The position numbers were made by a program, and so were the translations under genes. A DNA stretch of 64,000 nt. Source: Cyprinodon diabolis (taxonomy: Eukaryota > Chordata > Actinopteri > Cyprinodontiformes > Cyprinodontidae). This document shows positions 61,401 through 64,000 of this stretch, in pieces (position 1 is the first letter of the stretch; the number at the start of each line of letters is the position of its first letter). A model generated the notes under the pieces. The model was given only the letters and a program-made list of their open reading frames with translations, was not told the origin of the DNA and did no database searches. The stretch lies in the NCBI GenBank assembly GCA_030533445.1, contig JARPUW010000553.1, positions 558,001 through 622,000 on the forward strand. Direction: 5' to 3'.

Positions 61401-62075
61401 GCTTCTGGAACCTTGAGCTGCTGGTGGTTCTGGAACCTTGAGCTTCTGGAGCCTTGAGCTTCTGGAACCTTGAGCTGCTGGAGCCTTGAGCTGCTGGTGC
61501 TTCTGGAACCTTGAGCTGCTGGAACCTTGAGCTGCTGGAACATTGAGCTGCTGGAACTTTGAGCATCTGGAGCCTTGAGCATCTGGAGCCTTGAGCTGCT
61601 GGAACCTTGAGCTTCTGGAACCTTGAGCTGCTGGTGCATCTGGAACCTTGAGCATCTGGAGCCTTGAGCTTCTGGAACCTTGAGCTGCTGGAGCCTTGAG
61701 CTGCTGGTACTTCTGGAACTTTGAGCTGCTGGAACCTTGAGCTGCTGCAGCCTTGAGCTGCTGGTGCTTCTGGAACATTGAGCTGCTGGAACCTTGAGCT
61801 TCTGGAACCTCTAGCTTCTGGAGCCTTGAGCTGCTGTAACCCTGAGCTGCTGGAACCTTGAGCTGCTGGTGCTTCTGGAACCTTGAGCTGCTGGAACCTT
61901 GAGCTGCTGGAACATTGAGCTGCTGGAACTTTGAGCATCTGGAGCCTTGAGCATCTGGAGCCTTGAGCTGCTGGAACCTTGAGCTTCTGGAACCTTGAGC
62001 TGCTGGTGCATCTGGAACCTTGAGCATCTGGAGCCTTGAGCTTCTGGAACCTTGAGCTGCTGGAGCCTTGAGTTG
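58468..62075 (+). repeat. 3,608-bp tandem unit, copy 2
   Basis: This is the second head-to-tail copy of the 3,608-bp unit, with the landmark order preserved throughout. I found almost no substitutions along the stretches compared. Similarity to copy 1 breaks near 62,080, where a GAGTTGCTGG variant leads into a different segment. Confidence 0.87.
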
Positions 62076-64000
62076 CTGGTGCTTCTGGAACTTTGAGCTG
62101 CTGGAACCTTGAGCTGCTGCAGCCTTGAGCTGCTGGTGCTTCTGGAACATTGAGCTGCTGGAACCTTGAGCTTCTGGAACCTCTAGCTTCTGGAGCCTTG
62201 AGCTGCTGTAACCCTGAGCTGCTGGAACCTTGAGCTGCTGGTGCTGCTGGAACCTTGAGCTGCTGGAACCTTGAGCTGCTGGTGCTTCTGGAACCTTGAG
62301 CTGCTGGAACCTTGAGCTGCTGGAACCTTGAGCTGCTGGTGCTTCTGGAACCTTGAGCATCTGGAGCCTTGAGCTTCTGGAACCTTGAGCTGCTGGTGCT
62401 TCTGGAACCTTGAGCTGCTGGAGCCTTGAGCTGCCGGAACTTTGAGCTGCTGGAGCCTTGAGCTGCTGGAACCTTGAGCTGCTGGTGCTTCTGGAACCTT
62501 GAGCTGCTGGAACCTTGAGCTGCTGGAACCTTGAGCTGCTGGAACCTTGAGCTGCTGGTGCTTCTGGAACCTTGAGCATCTGGAGCCTTGAGCTTCTGGA
62601 ACCTTGAGCTGCTGGAACCTTGAGCTGCTGGTGCTTCTGGAACCTTGAGCATCTGGAGCCTTGAGCTTCTGGAACCTTGAGCTGCTGGTGCTTCTGGAAT
62701 CTTGAGCTGCTGGAACCTTGAGCTGCTGGTGCTTCTGGAACCTTGAGCTGTTGGAACCTTGAGCTGCTGGAACCTTGAGCTGCTGGTGCTTCTGGAACCA
62801 TGAGCATCTGGAGCCTTGAGCTTCTGGAACCTTGAGCTGCTGGAGCCTTGAGCTGCTGGCGCTTCTGGAACCTTGAGCTGCTGGAACCTTGAGCTGCTGG
62901 TGCTTCTGGAACCTTGAGCTGCTGGAACCTTGAGCTGCTGGTGCTTCTGGAACCTTGAGCTGCTGGAACCTTGAGCTGCTGGTGCTTCAGGAACCTTGAG
63001 CATCTGGAGCCTTGAGCTTCTGGAACCTTGAGCTGCTGGTGCTTCTGGAACCTTGAGCTGCTGGTGCTTCTGGAACCTTGAGCTGCTGGAACCTTGAGCT
63101 GCTGGAACCTTGAGCTGCTGGAACTTTGAGCATCTGGAGCCTTGAGCATCTGGACCCTTGAGCTTCTGGAACCTTGAGCTGCTGGTGCATCTGGAACCTT
63201 GAGCATCTGGAACCTTGAGCTGCTGGAACCTTGAGCTGCTGGAACCTTGAGCTGCTGGTGCTTCTGGAACCTTGAGCATCTGGAGCCTTGAGCTTCTGGA
63301 ACCTTGAGCTGCTGGTGCTTCTGGAACCTTGAGCTGCTGGAACCTTGAGCTGCTGGTGCTTCTGGAACCTTGAGCATCTGGAGCCTTGAGCTTCTGGAAC
63401 CTTGAGCTGCTGGTGCTTCTGGAACCTTGAGCATGTGGAGCCTTGAGCTGCTGGTGCTTCTGGAACCTTGAGCTGCTGGAACTTTGAGCTGCTGGAACCT
63501 TGAGCTGCTGGTGCTTCTGGAACCTTGAGAATCTGGAGCCTTGAGCTTCTGGAACCTTGGGCTGCTGGAGCCTTGAGCTGCTGGCGCTTCTGGAACCTTG
63601 AGCTGCTGGAACCTTGAGCTGCTGGAACCTTGAGCTGCTGGTGCTTCTGGAACCTTGATCTGCTGGAACCTTGAGCTGCTGGTGCTTCTGGAACCTTGAG
63701 CTGCTGGTGGTTCTGGAACCTTGAGCTTCTGGAGCCTTGAGCTTCTGGAACCTTGAGCTGCTGGAGCCTTGAGCTGCTGGTGCTTCTGGAACCTTGAGCT
63801 GCTGGAACCTTGAGCTGCTGGAACATTGAGCTGCTGGAACTTTGAGCATCTGGAGCCTTGAGCATCTGGAGCCTTGAGCTGCTGGAACCTTGAGCTTCTG
63901 GAACCTTGAGCTGCTGGTGCATCTGGAACCTTGAGCATCTGGAGCCTTGAGCTTCTGGAACCTTGAGCTGCTGGAGCCTTGAGCTGCTGGTACTTCTGGA
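62076..64000 (+). repeat. Rearranged partial third copy of the 3.6-kb unit
   Basis: The segment 62,080-62,510 has TTTGAGCTG, CTGCAGCC, CCTCTAGC and GGTGCTGCT landmarks like those near 7.3-7.5 kb. From about 62,515 the sequence follows copy 2 at an offset of 2,413 (GGAACCATGAG 60,383/62,796), then 2,299 after a 114-bp loss near 63,080, then 2,283 after loss of one monomer near 63,440. A GGTACTTCT landmark at about 63,989 ends the window mid-repeat. Confidence 0.8.

Larger units (their letters stand above)
1..64000. repeat. Giant tandem array of 16-bp and 9-bp modules
   Basis: Every stretch I read is made of the 16-bp monomer GGAACCTTGAGCTGCT or close variants, with an optional 9-bp module GGTGCTTCT between monomers. 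Common monomer variants are GGAGCC at the start, and GAGCATCT, GAGCTTCT or (rarely) GAGATGCT at the end. The 9-bp module varies as GGTGCTGCT, GGTGCATCT, GGTGGTTCT, GGCGCTTCT, GGTATATCT and GGAGCTTCT. From the module ratio in a short sample I estimate about three thousand 16-bp monomers. There is no unique sequence, transposon, rRNA, tRNA or gap, and both window ends lie mid-array, so the array exceeds 64 kb. By size this is a minisatellite-type monomer organised at satellite scale. I do not recognise it as a named family, and the host cannot be identified. Confidence 0.97.

Noticed and set aside
931..63938. Dozens of long minus-strand open frames as protein-coding genes
   Set aside because: All encode the same 16-residue cycle in overlapping phases, start only at CAT-bearing variant monomers in poor initiation contexts, and stop at single-base variants (CCTTCAGC, CCTCTAGC, TTTAAA). 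Frame changes between otherwise matching copies. No domain, signal peptide, intron or promoter is visible.
1..64000. CRISPR array
   Set aside because: There are repeats of 16 bp but no unique spacers; the 9-bp intervals are themselves a repeated module. There are no cas genes or leader.
1..64000. CTG trinucleotide expansion
   Set aside because: Each monomer contains only CTGCTG followed by GAA or GTG. No longer pure CTG tract was seen.
1..64000. Telomeric or known centromeric satellite
   Set aside because: The monomer is unrelated to TTAGGG-type telomere repeats, and no alpha-satellite-like 170-bp unit is present. A centromeric or subtelomeric location cannot be decided from sequence.
1..64000. 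G-quadruplex array
   Set aside because: Runs of three or more G are rare (GGGACC, GGGAACC, TTGGGCTG variants) and not clustered in fours.
1..64000. Plus-strand genes
   Set aside because: TGA occurs in every 16-bp monomer and cycles through all three frames every 48 bp (plus any 9-bp modules), so no long plus-strand frame exists.
1..64000. Transposon, tRNA or rRNA embedded in the array
   Set aside because: I read through the window and saw no interruption of the module pattern long enough to hold such an element.

Overview
The whole 64 kb window is one uninterrupted tandem-repeat (satellite / giant minisatellite) array. I find no single-copy sequence, no convincing gene and no RNA gene, and both ends of the window lie inside the array. 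It is built from two short modules: a 16-bp monomer, GGAACCTTGAGCTGCT, and an optional 9-bp module, GGTGCTTCT, placed between monomers, so spacing between successive GGAACC cores is almost always 16 or 25 bp. Common variants are GGAGCC for GGAACC, and GAGCATCT or GAGCTTCT for GAGCTGCT. A tens-of-kilobase array of this type points to a eukaryotic chromosome assembled with long reads. The sequence does not reveal the species.

Several layers of larger repeats lie on top of the short modules. About 1-8,480 recurs at 27,429-35,560. About 3,785-8,480 recurs at 9,026-13,990. A 4,090-bp unit is tandemly doubled at 10,663-18,842 with only two substitutions that I could find. A 2.42-kb unit occurs three times at 17,325-25,022, the middle copy enlarged to 2,863 bp. 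A 14,655-bp unit (29,273-43,927) is followed directly by a second copy (43,928-58,030), shortened by a net 552 bp. A 3,608-bp unit is doubled at about 54,860-62,070 and partly repeated to the window end. Nested young duplications of this kind suggest unequal exchange or template switching, with assembly duplication as the alternative.

Very long open frames exist on the minus strand in all three frames, the longest about 1,843 codons. They follow from the monomer. Its minus strand has no stop in any frame, and because 16 = 1 (mod 3) each frame reads the same 16-residue peptide cycle (SSSRFQQLKVPAAQGS). The 9-bp module adds EAP, KHQ or STS depending on frame. The plus strand carries TGA in every monomer. 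I therefore annotate no CDS.

The most interesting signals are: the frame-blind coding property; the TTCTGGAA junction made wherever the 9-bp module (or a GCTTCT-ending monomer) meets GGAACC, which is a two-unit heat-shock element and becomes a perfect three-unit element (TTCTGGAACCTTC) at roughly 55 places; strict 16/9-bp length quantisation with very few exceptions; and near absence of CpG alongside very dense CTG (CHG) sites.
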